DNA of 64,000 nucleotides from NCBI GenBank assembly GCA_028281265.1, contig JANQKE010000087.1, positions 1 through 64,000 on the forward strand. The letters run 5' to 3'. Positions 1 to 8,147 of this stretch are shown piece after piece; within the stretch, counting starts at the first letter, position 1; the number at the start of each line of letters is the position of its first letter. The stretch comes from Alphaproteobacteria bacterium (GTDB lineage Bacteria > Pseudomonadota > Alphaproteobacteria > DSM-16000 > Inquilinaceae). The notes under the pieces are model-generated. The model saw only the letters and a list, made by a program, of their open reading frames with translations. It searched no databases and had not been told where the DNA came from. The translations under genes and the position numbers were made by a program.

Positions 1-97
1 CTGCGTCCGAACGGACGCAGATAAGATGCTCTAACTCTTTAAACTAGATCATCTTATCTGCGTTCGGATGAGTCCATCTGAACGCAGGATGATCTAG
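1..97 (+). repeat. double-hairpin dispersed element, copy A (left edge cut by window)
   Basis: Hairpin 1 core CTGCGTCCGAACGGACGCAG (1-20) is followed by ATAA and GATGCTCTAA, whose left partner lies outside the window. A linker AACTCTTTAAA leads into hairpin 2 (44-97), starting CTAGATCATC-TTAT and ending GATGATCTAG around the loop AGTC. The same two-hairpin layout recurs at 2326, 18522, 22281, 33198, 41859, 47277 and 61050. One G-T wobble is present in the hairpin 2 stem. Confidence 0.9.
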
Positions 98-188
98 CCT
101 GACCTGCGTTCGGATGAGCCCGTCTGACCGCAGACTAAAGGAGGGAGAGCCTCTCGTCCTGCGTCCGACCGGACGCAGGACGCTCTCA
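98..188. repeat. rearranged double-hairpin element, copy B
   Basis: This copy abuts copy A. A hairpin-2-like stem lies at 104-133 (loop AGCC, degenerate right arm CGTCTGACCGCAG), and a hairpin-1-like stem follows at 145-187 with core CTGCGTCCGACCGGACGCAG and flanks GAGAGC / GCTCTC. The order of the two hairpins is reversed relative to the other copies although the loop of hairpin 2 keeps the forward orientation, so this is a rearranged or decayed partner rather than a simple inversion. It ends about 90 bp past the stop codon of the Lrp-type gene. Confidence 0.75.
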
Positions 189-279
189 AAGATGAGTGTC
201 AGAGCGGGATTCAGACATCACGGGCGACCGCAAACGCGATCGCTCGCAATGCCATCCCGCTCTGGCGGATACGGCCCCG

Positions 280-747
280 TCAGCGCGCCCGCGCGTAGCT
301 CAATGGCAGCGCCGTGGTGTTCTTGATCTCCTCCATCGCGAAGGAGGAGGAGACGTCGGTCAGCTCGATCCGGCCGATCAGCCGTCGGTAGAAGGCGTCG
401 TAGGCCGGGATGTCCGGAACGACGACGCGCAACAGGTAATCGACATCGCCGCTCATCCGGTAGAACTCGGTCACCTCCGGCATCGGTGCCACCGCCTCGT
501 GAAAGCGCCTGAGCCAGTCGGCATCGTGCCGGGCGGCCCGGATGGCGACGAAGGCGGTCACCCCGAGATTGAGCCGGTCGCGGTCGAGGAGAGCGACCCG
601 CCGGCGGATGTAGCCCGCCGCTTCCAGCGCCTTGATCCGCCGCCAGCACGGCGTCTTGGACAGCCCGACCGTCTCGGCGATCTCGGCCATCGGCCGTTCC
701 GCATCCTGCTGCAGCAGGTCCAGGATTTGCCGGTCGATCCGGTCCAT
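280..747 (-). CDS. Lrp/AsnC family transcriptional regulator
   Basis: The 155-residue product has the full Lrp/AsnC layout: an N-terminal winged helix-turn-helix (about residues 4-55, with GLSKTPCWRRIKALEAAGYI as the recognition region) and a C-terminal RAM ligand-binding domain (about 65-140, including MSGDVDYLLRVVVPD). Family members bind DNA as octamers and respond to amino acids. The start at MDRIDRQ is chosen because it gives the usual family length; the frame stays open 53 codons further upstream without family similarity. No amino acid exporter or dehydrogenase target is adjacent; the neighbour is a divergent DUF6356 gene. The ligand cannot be predicted. Confidence 0.93.
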   Translation of the reverse strand: MDRIDRQILDLLQQDAERPMAEIAETVGLSKTPCWRRIKALEAAGYIRRRVALLDRDRLNLGVTAFVAIRAARHDADWLRRFHEAVAPMPEVTEFYRMSGDVDYLLRVVVPDIPAYDAFYRRLIGRIELTDVSSSFAMEEIKNTTALPLSYARAR

Positions 748-859
748 GGCGGTTCCGTTCTCCAACGAGACTGTATCGTAGAACAGTGTACCATCACATG
801 ACCTGCAGTACGCACAGAAAAGGACCGAGTTTCCCCTCGCCTGCGGCATCCTGGTCGGC

Positions 860-1129
860 ATGAAACGGATCAGCGCCCTGTTCACCGACCATCCGGCCTC
901 GGTCAACGAGACCTACTTCCAGCATATGCGGATGTCCGCCGGCTTCGGCTGGCACCTCCTGCGCGCTGCTGGAGCCTGTTTCGTCCACGCCCTGCTGCCG
1001 TTCCTGTTCACCACCACGGGGAGCGGGATCATCAGGGACCTCCACGCCCGCATGGTCGCCCACCGAACGGTCCGGCCGGCGGTCGCCGAGGCACCGTACT
1101 ATTCGGGATCCCCGGCCGTGCGGGAGTAG
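860..1129 (+). CDS. DUF6356 family protein
   Basis: This 89-residue protein carries HPASVNETYFQHM near the N terminus, a hydrophobic central segment (about residues 27-50, AGFGWHLLRAAGACFVHALL) and TTTGSGIIRDLHARMV. I recognise the pattern as DUF6356, a small family of unknown function common in Alphaproteobacteria. The central segment could be a single membrane helix or a buried helix. The gene is divergent from the Lrp-type regulator, with 112 bp between their starts, so it is a candidate target of that regulator. No strong ribosome-binding site is visible. Confidence 0.7.
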   Translation: MKRISALFTDHPASVNETYFQHMRMSAGFGWHLLRAAGACFVHALLPFLFTTTGSGIIRDLHARMVAHRTVRPAVAEAPYYSGSPAVRE

Positions 1130-1144
1130 GACCGAGGTGCGGTG

Positions 1145-1262
1145 AGCGGGCCCCGTCGCGACGTCGCAAGCACGGCGGCGCCCGAGCGTGTGCGAGGCAA
1201 AGCCCCGCATGGCGCGTCGACGCAAGGGCGATGTGAGATGAGGTCGCCTCGGCGCCGGTCGG
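1145..1262 (-). repeat. GC-rich dispersed repeat, family 2, copy P
   Basis: Read on the minus strand, this stretch matches 24247-24335 over about 75 bases: both start GGCGCCGAGG, continue TCATCTCA and end with a GCCTCG...GCTCGGGCG block. On the plus strand it also shares the perfect 18-mer CCCGAGCGTGTGCGAGGC and an upstream CGCGACGT with 2266-2321. It fills most of the space between the DUF6356 gene and the stop codon of the desaturase-like gene. No coding potential is convincing here. Confidence 0.65.
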
Positions 1263-1329
1263 GGTCGGTTCTCGTCCCCGTTCCGTAGGCCGTTCGGGGC
1301 CGGCCGCTGCGGCAATCCTGGCTCCGCCC

Positions 1330-2166
1330 TCACCCCTGTTTGCCGAAGGGGGCGATCATCAGGCGCCAGAACCGCTTTTCCGGGCGGCCCTGGGTGCCGA
1401 TCTCCATCGTCGGGGTGCGCACCGTCCGGCTGCGGGAGCGGAACAGCAGGTCCCAGAAACTGAACAAGGTGCCGTAATTGCTGTCGGTGTCCCGCCGGAT
1501 GGCGTGATGGTGCACCCAGTGGATCGCCGGGGTGATGAAGACTAGCCCGACCGCCCGCTCCAGCCCCCGGGGCAGCTTGACGTTGGAGTGGTGGAAGATC
1601 GAGCCGATCAGCACGAACGTTTCGAACACCAGCACCGAGGCCAGCGGGATGTCCAGGGCGATGATCACCACCGCCCGCACCCCGGCGGACAGCAGCACCT
1701 CCCCCCAATGGAACCGCACGGCCGTCGTGGTGTCGAGATGCCGGTCGAGATGGTGGACCTCGTGGAACCGCCACAGCAGCGGGATCTCGTGATTGGCCCG
1801 GTGCCACCAGTAGATGAACAGGTCGAGCAGCAGGATGTCGATCGCCAGGCCGAGCCAGAAGGCGCCACCGGCCGGCTGGGCGAGGCCGGCCGCGGCCCGC
1901 CAGTCCAGCGCACTCCAGCCCAGATCGACCCCGGTCGCCCAGATCGAGACCGGCACCACCATCAGCGGCGACAGGACGGCCGTGGTCAGCCACAGGCCGG
2001 CGTTGCGGCTCAACCGGTCCCGCTTGGCCCGGGGTCCGGCCGGCGTGGCCGGGTCGAGCCGCTGCGGGGCCGACGGGCGCAGCCGTTCCAGCACGAAGAA
2101 CAGCGCGAACCACAGGCCGACGGCCAGCAGCTTGAACTGGAGCAGGGTTTCGACGAGCGGGTTCAT
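1330..2166 (-). CDS. fatty acid hydroxylase / sterol desaturase family membrane protein
   Basis: The product of 278 residues has the histidine clusters of the fatty acid hydroxylase superfamily: HRANH (about 122-126), HEVHH (135-139), a pair of histidines near 192 and HWVHHH (216-221). These bind a di-iron centre facing the cytoplasm. Hydrophobic stretches lie near residues 8-28, 60-80, 103-120 and 155-190. Family members hydroxylate or desaturate lipids, carotenoids or sterol-like substrates, and the substrate here cannot be told. The start at MNPLVET is the likely one; the frame is open only 12 codons upstream. It is flanked on both sides by family 2 repeats. Confidence 0.9.
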   Translation of the reverse strand: MNPLVETLLQFKLLAVGLWFALFFVLERLRPSAPQRLDPATPAGPRAKRDRLSRNAGLWLTTAVLSPLMVVPVSIWATGVDLGWSALDWRAAAGLAQPAGGAFWLGLAIDILLLDLFIYWWHRANHEIPLLWRFHEVHHLDRHLDTTTAVRFHWGEVLLSAGVRAVVIIALDIPLASVLVFETFVLIGSIFHHSNVKLPRGLERAVGLVFITPAIHWVHHHAIRRDTDSNYGTLFSFWDLLFRSRSRTVRTPTMEIGTQGRPEKRFWRLMIAPFGKQG

Positions 2167-2265
2167 GGGGTCCGATGTGGCGCGGTCGCCGGTCACGCGC
2201 AACTGACAGGGCGGTGAAGGCGACCGCTCGCCGCGCTCGGGACGCGGGGCTCATGCCAGGGTGCG

Positions 2266-2321
2266 ACGAGCGAGCCTCATCGCGACGTGGCGGGCGGGAC
2301 GGCGCGCCCGAGCGTGTGCGA
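2266..2321 (-). repeat. GC-rich dispersed repeat, family 2, copy Q (partial)
   Basis: This stretch shares CGCGACGT, a GC-rich middle and the perfect 18-mer CCCGAGCGTGTGCGAGGC with copy P at 1145-1262, in the same orientation. The left half of the repeat is missing or too diverged to align. With the double-hairpin element that follows, it accounts for most of the 325-bp space (2167-2491) between the desaturase-like gene and proC; I see no gene in that space. Confidence 0.6.
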
Positions 2322-2325
2322 GGCC

Positions 2326-2426
2326 GGAGCATCCTCACGTCCGGACGGACGCGGGGATGCTCTCACTCTTTGAAGGAGATCACTTTATCTGCGTTCAGAT
2401 GAGTCCATATGAACCCAGCTCGATCC
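2326..2426 (+). repeat. double-hairpin dispersed element, copy C (decayed)
   Basis: Hairpin 1 is GGAGCATCC ... GGATGCTC around a mutated core (CACGTCCGGACGGACG). The linker ACTCTTTGAAGG is conserved. Hairpin 2 starts AGATCAC-TTTAT-CTGCGTTCAGATG-AGTC and then loses pairing (CATATGAACCCAG). Decay in hairpin 2 suggests this copy is no longer under structural constraint. It lies downstream of proC and upstream of the desaturase-like gene, both on the minus strand. Confidence 0.8.
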
Positions 2427-2491
2427 AGCCTGGCGGGGTGCTTGACCGCAAAGGTCGATGGGAGATCAGGCTCCCTCGGCGCAAACCGGTA

Positions 2492-3289
2492 TCAGCCGGC
2501 GAGCTCCCGGCTGCGCGCGGCCGCCGCGGCGATCGCCCGGTCGAACAGCGGCTGCAGGCCGTCCTTGGCCATCAGCACGGCCAGCGCCCGTTCGGTGGTG
2601 CCGTTGGGGCTGGTGACGTTGCGGCGGAGCCGGGCCGCCCCCTCCTCCGAGGCGGCGGCCAGCGCCCCGGCGCCGATGACGGTCTGGCGGGCGATCCGTC
2701 CGGCGAGATCCGCCGGCAGGCCCGCGGCCGCCCCGGCCTCGGCCAGGACCTCGATCAGCAGGAACACGTAAGCCGGCCCGCCGCCGGAGACGGCCGTCAC
2801 CGCGTCGATCAGGCCCTCGTCCTCGACCCAGTCGACGGTTCCGGCCACCGCCATCAGGCCGGTCGCGCGGTCCCGTGCGGCCGCATCGGCATGGGCGTTG
2901 GCGACCAGCACGCTCGCCCCTCGGCCGATCGCCGCGGGCGTGTTCGGCATCGCCCGGACGACCGGCGTGTCCGCCCCGAAGGCCGCGGCGAACCGGGCGA
3001 GCGGCGTGCCCGCGGCGATCGACAGCACCAGCGGCCGGGGGCCGGCGAGGCGCGCGACCTCCGGCAGCACCTGATCCATGGATTGCGGCTTGACCGCCAG
3101 CACGACGACGTCCGGCGCGGCCGGGACGGCGTCGACGGTGCGATACCGGCGCACCCGGGCATCCTGGGGCACTGGTGCGGGGCCGGGCTCCACCACGTCG
3201 AAGGTGCTGGCCGCATGGCCGGCGAGCCAGCCGTCGAGCAGCGCCCCGCCCATTTTGCCGCACCCGATCAACAGCAGCCGGTCGATCAT
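2492..3289 (-). CDS. proC: pyrroline-5-carboxylate reductase
   Basis: ProC reduces 1-pyrroline-5-carboxylate to L-proline with NAD(P)H, the last step of proline synthesis in the cytoplasm. The 265-residue product has the N-terminal Rossmann motif LLIGCGKMGGALLDGW, the VLAVKPQ segment, the VRAMPNTPA loop and the C-terminal dimerisation domain with VSGGGPAYVFLLIEVLAEAG. Length and all conserved blocks are normal. It lies 55 bp downstream of the bamF-type gene on the same strand, so ileS-lspA-bamF-proC may be one transcript. A GAGGA ribosome-binding site precedes the ATG. Confidence 0.96.
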   Translation of the reverse strand: MIDRLLLIGCGKMGGALLDGWLAGHAASTFDVVEPGPAPVPQDARVRRYRTVDAVPAAPDVVVLAVKPQSMDQVLPEVARLAGPRPLVLSIAAGTPLARFAAAFGADTPVVRAMPNTPAAIGRGASVLVANAHADAAARDRATGLMAVAGTVDWVEDEGLIDAVTAVSGGGPAYVFLLIEVLAEAGAAAGLPADLAGRIARQTVIGAGALAAASEEGAARLRRNVTSPNGTTERALAVLMAKDGLQPLFDRAIAAAAARSRELAG

Positions 3290-3344
3290 CCGGTCGGGTC
3301 CTCGGTTCCGAAAACGGGCCCGGGCCGGCCGTGCCCGCGCGCGA

Positions 3345-3923
3345 TCACTGCGCGATGCCGGTGACGGGCACGCTGCCCAGCCGTTCGATGGTCGGTACCC
3401 CGCTGCCGCTCAAGGGTGCGCCGAGCGCTTGCGCTTCGGCCAGTCGGCGCGCCTCCGCCCGGGCATCCAGCACCACGCCCTGCGGCGGGCGGTTCCAGAA
3501 CATCAACGCGTCGACGAAGCCTTCGTCCCCGGTGCGATAGCCGCCGGTTTCGCGGGCCAGGGTGGTCCGGATCTCGGGATCGGCCGCCTCCGCCCCGGCG
3601 GCGCGCAGCAGCGCCACCTGGCCGGCGGTCAGGTCGCCGGTCGGCTGCAGCACCTGGCGGTCGCCGCCGAACACAGCGACCTGTCCCCGTTCGGCGGCGG
3701 TGCCTTCCTGGGGCCGGGGGGCGCCCGGCTCGGGGGGCCGCAGGGCGTATTCCGGCGGTACCGACAGCGGCGCCCGGGAGACCACCGCGAACTCGTCCGG
3801 CGTGGAACGGTCGAACAGGAACGTCTGCCGGGAACTCTCGCACGCCGCCAGAGCGACCACCGCCAGCGCCAAGGCCAGACCGCGGCCCCAGCGCCCCTCG
3901 ACGCGACCGTACCGTCCACTCAC
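3345..3923 (-). CDS. bamF: DUF3035 lipoprotein, BamF-type component of the outer-membrane assembly machine
   Basis: The product of 192 residues has a lipoprotein signal peptide: basic N terminus, hydrophobic core LALALAVVALAAC and a lipobox LAAC with the lipid-modified cysteine near residue 28. The mature part (DRSTPDEFAVVSRAPLSVPPEY and a Pro-rich stretch) is the DUF3035 family; in Caulobacter a member of this family, BamF, is part of the BAM complex that inserts beta-barrel proteins. The ATG overlaps the lspA stop codon (ATGA), which fits translational coupling with the peptidase that would process its own signal peptide. The BamF role is inferred from the family. Confidence 0.88.
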   Translation of the reverse strand: MSGRYGRVEGRWGRGLALALAVVALAACESSRQTFLFDRSTPDEFAVVSRAPLSVPPEYALRPPEPGAPRPQEGTAAERGQVAVFGGDRQVLQPTGDLTAGQVALLRAAGAEAADPEIRTTLARETGGYRTGDEGFVDALMFWNRPPQGVVLDARAEARRLAEAQALGAPLSGSGVPTIERLGSVPVTGIAQ

Positions 3924-4501
3924 GATTGCCGTTCCTTCCGTCGTATGCCGGCGTCGGCCCTGGCTTGCCGGGCCGATGCACCGAACATCCCATCATACAG
4001 GATCAGTCCCACCCCCACCACGATCGCCGAGTCGGCGATGTTGAAGGCCGGCCAGTGATAGCCGAAGGCGTGGACATCGAAAAAGTCCGCGACCGCCCCG
4101 TAGACCAGCCGGTCGACCACATTGCCGATCGCCCCGCCGACGACCGCGCCGATCGACCCGGCCAGAAGGGGGGTCGTCACCGTCCGCACCCACCAGGCGA
4201 GCCCGGCCGAGATGGCGCAGGCCAGCGCGATCAGGGCCCACCGGCCGGCCTCGCTGTCGCTGGCGAACAGCCCGAAGCTGACCCCGGTGTTCCACACCAT
4301 CACCAGGTTGAAGAACGGCGTCACCTCGATCGGCGGATGCCAGCGGCCCATGCCGGCCGGCACGGCGAAGCCGAACAGCCCGTACAGGATCCCCGCCTTG
4401 ACCAGTTGATCGGCCACGAAGACGGCCAGCGCGATCCCCAGCGCCAGGCGCCAGCGGACCGGGCCGGCGGGGACGGGGGCAGGGGGAAGACGATCGGTCA
4501 T
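3920..4501 (-). CDS. lspA: lipoprotein signal peptidase (signal peptidase II)
   Basis: LspA cleaves the signal peptide of lipid-modified prolipoproteins in the inner membrane. The 193-residue product has four predicted membrane segments and both catalytic aspartate motifs, GNVVDRL (about residue 128) and FNIADSAI (about 157). A short Pro-rich cytoplasmic N terminus precedes the first helix. The start ATG is placed at MTDRLPPAP; the longer frame upstream is the shadow of ileS. The gene lies 44 bp downstream of ileS and overlaps the next gene by 4 bp, the usual ileS-lspA-DUF3035 arrangement of Alphaproteobacteria. Confidence 0.97.
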   Translation of the reverse strand: MTDRLPPAPVPAGPVRWRLALGIALAVFVADQLVKAGILYGLFGFAVPAGMGRWHPPIEVTPFFNLVMVWNTGVSFGLFASDSEAGRWALIALACAISAGLAWWVRTVTTPLLAGSIGAVVGGAIGNVVDRLVYGAVADFFDVHAFGYHWPAFNIADSAIVVGVGLILYDGMFGASARQARADAGIRRKERQS

Positions 4502-4545
4502 GCGCAAGCGGGACGGTCGACGGTGGTGCCGGGACGGACGGCGGC

Positions 4546-7440
4546 TCAAGCCGCCTCGGCCCGAGCCCAGGCGACCGCATCGGCGCATCGGTCGCATGTG
4601 TTCGGGGCGTGATCGTGGCGCCCGACCTCCGGCAGGACCTTCCAGCAGCGCTGGCACTTGGTCCCGTAGGCCGGGGCGGGGTCGACCACCACCCCGTCGA
4701 CGTCCGGCAGACGGAACCCCCGGCCCAGGCCGGTGATCAGGCCATCGGCGTCCCCGTCGAAGGTCTTCAGGGTCAGGCCGGAGGTGATCGCGATCTCCTC
4801 CATCGCCATCCCGTCGAGGATCGCGGCGGTCGCGGCCGTGACATACACCACCGGTGCGGCTTCGAGAGAGGCGCCGATGCGCTTTTCCGCCCGCTCCCGC
4901 TCCAGCGCGCCGGTGATCACCCGCCGCACCGTGCGGATGGTGTCCCACTTGGCCGCCAGGGCGTCGTCGGCCCAGCCGGCCTCGGTCGGGGGGAACAGCC
5001 GCTCGTGCACCGAGCCCGCGGCCTTGCCCTTGCGGGTGGTCCAGGCTTCTTCGGTGGTGAAGACCAGGATCGGCGCGAACCACGCCGTCAGGCAGTCGAA
5101 CAGGAGGTCCATGACCGACCGGGCCGACCGGCGGCGCAGGCTGTCCGGCCGGTCGCAGTACAGGCTGTCCTTGCGGACATCGAAATAGAAGGCCGACAGG
5201 TCCTGGTTGCAGAACTGCACCAGGTCTTGGGTGAGCTCCTGGAACCGGTAGTCCTGGATGGCGTCCCGGACGGACTGGTCCATCGCCCGGATGCGGTGCA
5301 GCATCCAGCGTTCGAGCTCGGGCATCCGGGCCGGATCGGTCACCCGCTCGGCCTCGGTGAACCCGTCCAGCGCGCCCAGCAGATAGCGCAGGGTGTTGCG
5401 CACCCGGCGATAGGCATCGACCTGATATTTCAGGATCTCTTTGCCGATCCGATGATCCTCGGTGTAGTCCGAGGACACGATCCACAGCCGCAGGATGTCG
5501 GCCCCCAGCTCATCGACCACGGATTGCGGGGCGATGGTGTTGCCGAGCGATTTCGACATCTTCCGCCCCTTCTCGTCCATCGTGAACCCGTGGGTCAGCA
5601 CGACGTCGTAAGGCGCGCGGCCGCGGGTGCCGCAGCTCTCCAGCAGGCTCGACTGGAACCAGCCCCGATGCTGGTCGGAGCCTTCGAGATAGAGGGTCGC
5701 GGGCCAGTGCAGATCCTCCCGCTGCTCGAGCACGAAGGCGTGGGTGGACCCGCTTTCGAACCAGACGTCGACGATGTCGAACACCTGGTCGTAGTCGGCC
5801 GCATCGTAGAGGTTGCCCAGGAAGTCCTGCGGGTCGCGGGCGAACCAGGCGTCCGAGCCTTCCCGTTCGACGATGTCGGCGATCCGGGTCAGCACCGCCG
5901 CATCGGCCAGGACCTCGTTGGTCTTCTTGTCGACGAAGATCGCGATCGGCACGCCCCAGGCACGCTGGCGGCTGATGCACCAGTCCGGCCGGTTCTCGAT
6001 CATTGAGGACAGCCGGGTGTAGCCCCGTTCCGGCACGAACCGGGTCTCGGCGAGAGACTTCAACGCCGTCTCCCTCAGCCCGTTGGTCTCCATCGAGATG
6101 AACCATTGCGGGGTCGCCCGGAAGATCACCGGCGCCTTCGACCGCCAGGAATGCGGGTAGGAATGGTACAGGGTGTCCCGGCCGATCAGCGCCCCGGCCG
6201 CCTGCATCGCCTCGGTCACCGCCTTGTTGGCGTCGCCCTTCTTGCCGTTCTGGCGGTAGATCGCCCGGCCCGCGAACAGCGGTACGTGATCGGCGAAGCG
6301 GCCGTCGTCGGTGACGTTCTCGGTCATCGGCAGGCCGTGCTGCTGGCCGAGGTCGAAATCGTCCTCGCCGTGCGACGGGGCGATGTGGACGATCCCCGTG
6401 CCTTGCTCGGTGGTCACGAACGCTGCCGGCAGGGCCGGTACGTCGAAGGTGTAGCCGTGTTCGGACAGCGGGTGACGGCAGACCGTGCCGTCGAGGTCGG
6501 AGCCGAGCAGGACGATTTCCTTCCTGTCGCCGGTGATCCCGGCCTTCTGCCGCAGCCCCTCCCACAGATCGACCGCGCAGACGATCCGCTCCCCGACCCG
6601 GGCGAGCGCGTCCTCGGCCACCTCCTCGACCACCCACACGCCGTAATGCACCGCCGGGCCGAAGGCGACGGCACGGTTGGACGGCAGGGTCCAGGGCGTC
6701 GTGGTCCAGATCACCAGGCTCGCGCCCTCGACCGCCGGTATCGACGGGGTCCGGACCGGGAAGCGGATGAACACCGTATCGGAGGTGACGTCGTGATACT
6801 CGATCTCGGCCTCGGCCAGGGCGGTCTTCTCCACCACCGACCACATCACCGGCTTGAGCCCGCGATAGAGCCCGCCATTGCCGACGAATTTGTGGATCTC
6901 CCGCACGATCTGGGCTTCGGCGGGAAAGGTCATGGTCGTGTAGGGCCGGTCCCAGTCGCCGATCACGCCGAGGCGCTGGAACTCCCGGGACTGGACGTCG
7001 AGCCAGTGCTGGGCGAACTCCCGGCATTCCGCCCGCAGCTCCAGGATCGGTACCTCGTCCTTGTCCTTGCCGGCCGCACGGTACTTCTCCTCGATCTTCC
7101 ATTCGATGGGCAGACCGTGGCAGTCCCAGCCGGGGACGTAGTTGGCGTCGTAGCCGAGCATCTGGAAGGACCGGTTGATCAAGTCCTTGAGGATCTTATT
7201 GACGGCCGTGCCGATATGGATGTTGCCGTTGGCGTAGGGCGGGCCGTCGTGCAGCAGGAAGCGCGGCCGGCCCTTCGCCTGCTCGCGCAGGCGCCGGTAC
7301 AGGCCCTCGGCCCGCCACCGCTCCAGGATCCCGGGTTCCTTCTTGGGCAGCCCGGCCCGCATCGGGAAATCGGTCTTGGGCAGGAAGACGGTCGAGCGGT
7401 AGTCGATGGTTTCGGCCGGGGCGTCGGTCTCAGCGGTCAT
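4546..7440 (-). CDS. ileS: isoleucine--tRNA ligase
   Basis: IleS charges tRNA-Ile with isoleucine in the cytoplasm. The 964-residue product shows the class I signature PYANGNIHIGTAVNK (HIGH box as HIGT), the CP1 editing domain, WFxSGS-type motif (DVWFESGSTHAFVL), the KMSKSLGN loop (about residue 610) and a C-terminal zinc finger with CQRCW and CDRC. Length is normal for bacterial IleRS. The start MTAETDAP is chosen over a longer open frame that has no similarity to the family. It is first in a probable ileS-lspA-bamF-proC transcript. Confidence 0.98.
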   Translation of the reverse strand: MTAETDAPAETIDYRSTVFLPKTDFPMRAGLPKKEPGILERWRAEGLYRRLREQAKGRPRFLLHDGPPYANGNIHIGTAVNKILKDLINRSFQMLGYDANYVPGWDCHGLPIEWKIEEKYRAAGKDKDEVPILELRAECREFAQHWLDVQSREFQRLGVIGDWDRPYTTMTFPAEAQIVREIHKFVGNGGLYRGLKPVMWSVVEKTALAEAEIEYHDVTSDTVFIRFPVRTPSIPAVEGASLVIWTTTPWTLPSNRAVAFGPAVHYGVWVVEEVAEDALARVGERIVCAVDLWEGLRQKAGITGDRKEIVLLGSDLDGTVCRHPLSEHGYTFDVPALPAAFVTTEQGTGIVHIAPSHGEDDFDLGQQHGLPMTENVTDDGRFADHVPLFAGRAIYRQNGKKGDANKAVTEAMQAAGALIGRDTLYHSYPHSWRSKAPVIFRATPQWFISMETNGLRETALKSLAETRFVPERGYTRLSSMIENRPDWCISRQRAWGVPIAIFVDKKTNEVLADAAVLTRIADIVEREGSDAWFARDPQDFLGNLYDAADYDQVFDIVDVWFESGSTHAFVLEQREDLHWPATLYLEGSDQHRGWFQSSLLESCGTRGRAPYDVVLTHGFTMDEKGRKMSKSLGNTIAPQSVVDELGADILRLWIVSSDYTEDHRIGKEILKYQVDAYRRVRNTLRYLLGALDGFTEAERVTDPARMPELERWMLHRIRAMDQSVRDAIQDYRFQELTQDLVQFCNQDLSAFYFDVRKDSLYCDRPDSLRRRSARSVMDLLFDCLTAWFAPILVFTTEEAWTTRKGKAAGSVHERLFPPTEAGWADDALAAKWDTIRTVRRVITGALERERAEKRIGASLEAAPVVYVTAATAAILDGMAMEEIAITSGLTLKTFDGDADGLITGLGRGFRLPDVDGVVVDPAPAYGTKCQRCWKVLPEVGRHDHAPNTCDRCADAVAWARAEAA

Positions 7441-7842
7441 CGAACGGTCAGATCCTTGGTGGCGCCGACCCGATGTGCGGTGCGAGGGGCCGGGCCGGCG
7501 GTACGAACGGCGGGGGGCGGGACCGATCGGGACCGGCAACCGGGCCGGGCGTATGCGCCGATCGGAGGGGGAACGCCCGCAGCCCCGAGCGCAGGCGATG
7601 GTTCGACGGCCGTCAGCGCACGCCTTTCCCGGCCCTCACAGGAGGACCGGGCAGCTAATTCGGCTCCGGCTCAGCCGGTGGACGCGCACGCTCTCGAACA
7701 TCGCCGTGGCAGTATGGCAGGGTCGGTCGCGTACCGCCTTACCATCGCTGCCGGACCGTCTCAACGGTCGGGGCGCGCGTATCGGCATCCCGGTGCCGGA
7801 ACGGCGTCGGGATGCCGCGGCCACGGACCGGGGTCGGGAGCG
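7441..7842. other. intergenic region upstream of ileS
   Basis: This 402-bp stretch contains no ORF with protein-like composition. It must hold the ileS promoter, which I cannot pinpoint. A 10-bp inverted repeat lies at about 7628-7651 (CCCGGCCCTC and GAGGACCGGG arms around ACAG), but no run of T follows on either strand, so it is not a clear terminator. Confidence 0.5.
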
Positions 7843-8073
7843 TCAGGCGGTCAGATTGATCAGGCTGCCCCGGGGCAGCCGGGTCGCCGCGCTGGGATCG
7901 GTCGCTTCCCGGGCGGAACCGAACCGCCCGGCCGCCTCGACGGCGGTGCCCGTTGCGGCCGCACTCGGCCGCTCGGACCGGGCGACGGGGTCCGGCCCGC
8001 CGACGCGGGCTGCCGGGGTCTGCACGGCGCTGGAGAGCGCCGCGAACATGGCGTTGGACGGGGGCACCTGCAT
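7843..8073 (-). CDS. small protein of unknown function, probably CtrA-regulated
   Basis: The 76-residue product starts MQVPPSNAMFAALSSAVQ, has an Ala/Pro-rich low-complexity middle and ends RLPRGSLINLTA. I do not recognise it by family, although a short C-terminal RGxLxxLxA tail recalls small motility-associated proteins of Alphaproteobacteria; that is only an impression. Support for a real gene is contextual: a perfect CtrA-type box (8148-8162) sits 75 bp upstream of the ATG in the only interval it could serve on this strand. The ribosome-binding site is weak. The composition is as GC-rich as its surroundings, so a spurious ORF is possible. Confidence 0.5.
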   Translation of the reverse strand: MQVPPSNAMFAALSSAVQTPAARVGGPDPVARSERPSAAATGTAVEAAGRFGSAREATDPSAATRLPRGSLINLTA

Positions 8074-8103
8074 GGCGACGGGCCTGCTCGGCAGTTTCGA
8101 CCG

Positions 8104-8122
8104 CCCGGCACACTCTGCCGGG
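8104..8122. other. stem-loop in the leader of the small ORF
   Basis: CCCGGCA and TGCCGGG form a perfect 7-bp stem around CACTC. On the plus strand it is followed by TCTTTCGTT, giving a terminator-like look, but no plus-strand gene leads into it. On the minus strand it lies between the CtrA-type box and the ATG at 8073, so it would sit in the 5' leader of that transcript. Confidence 0.5.
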
Positions 8123-8147
8123 TCTTTCGTTCCCTAACGCCGACCCG

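Noticed and set aside
1-188. Clustered palindromic repeats considered as a CRISPR array
   Set aside because: Only two units, no regular unique spacers, and the same units are dispersed singly across the window; no cas genes are present.
8104-8130. CCCGGCA/TGCCGGG plus TCTTTCGTT as a plus-strand terminator
   Set aside because: No plus-strand gene leads into it, so it is listed only as a leader stem-loop.
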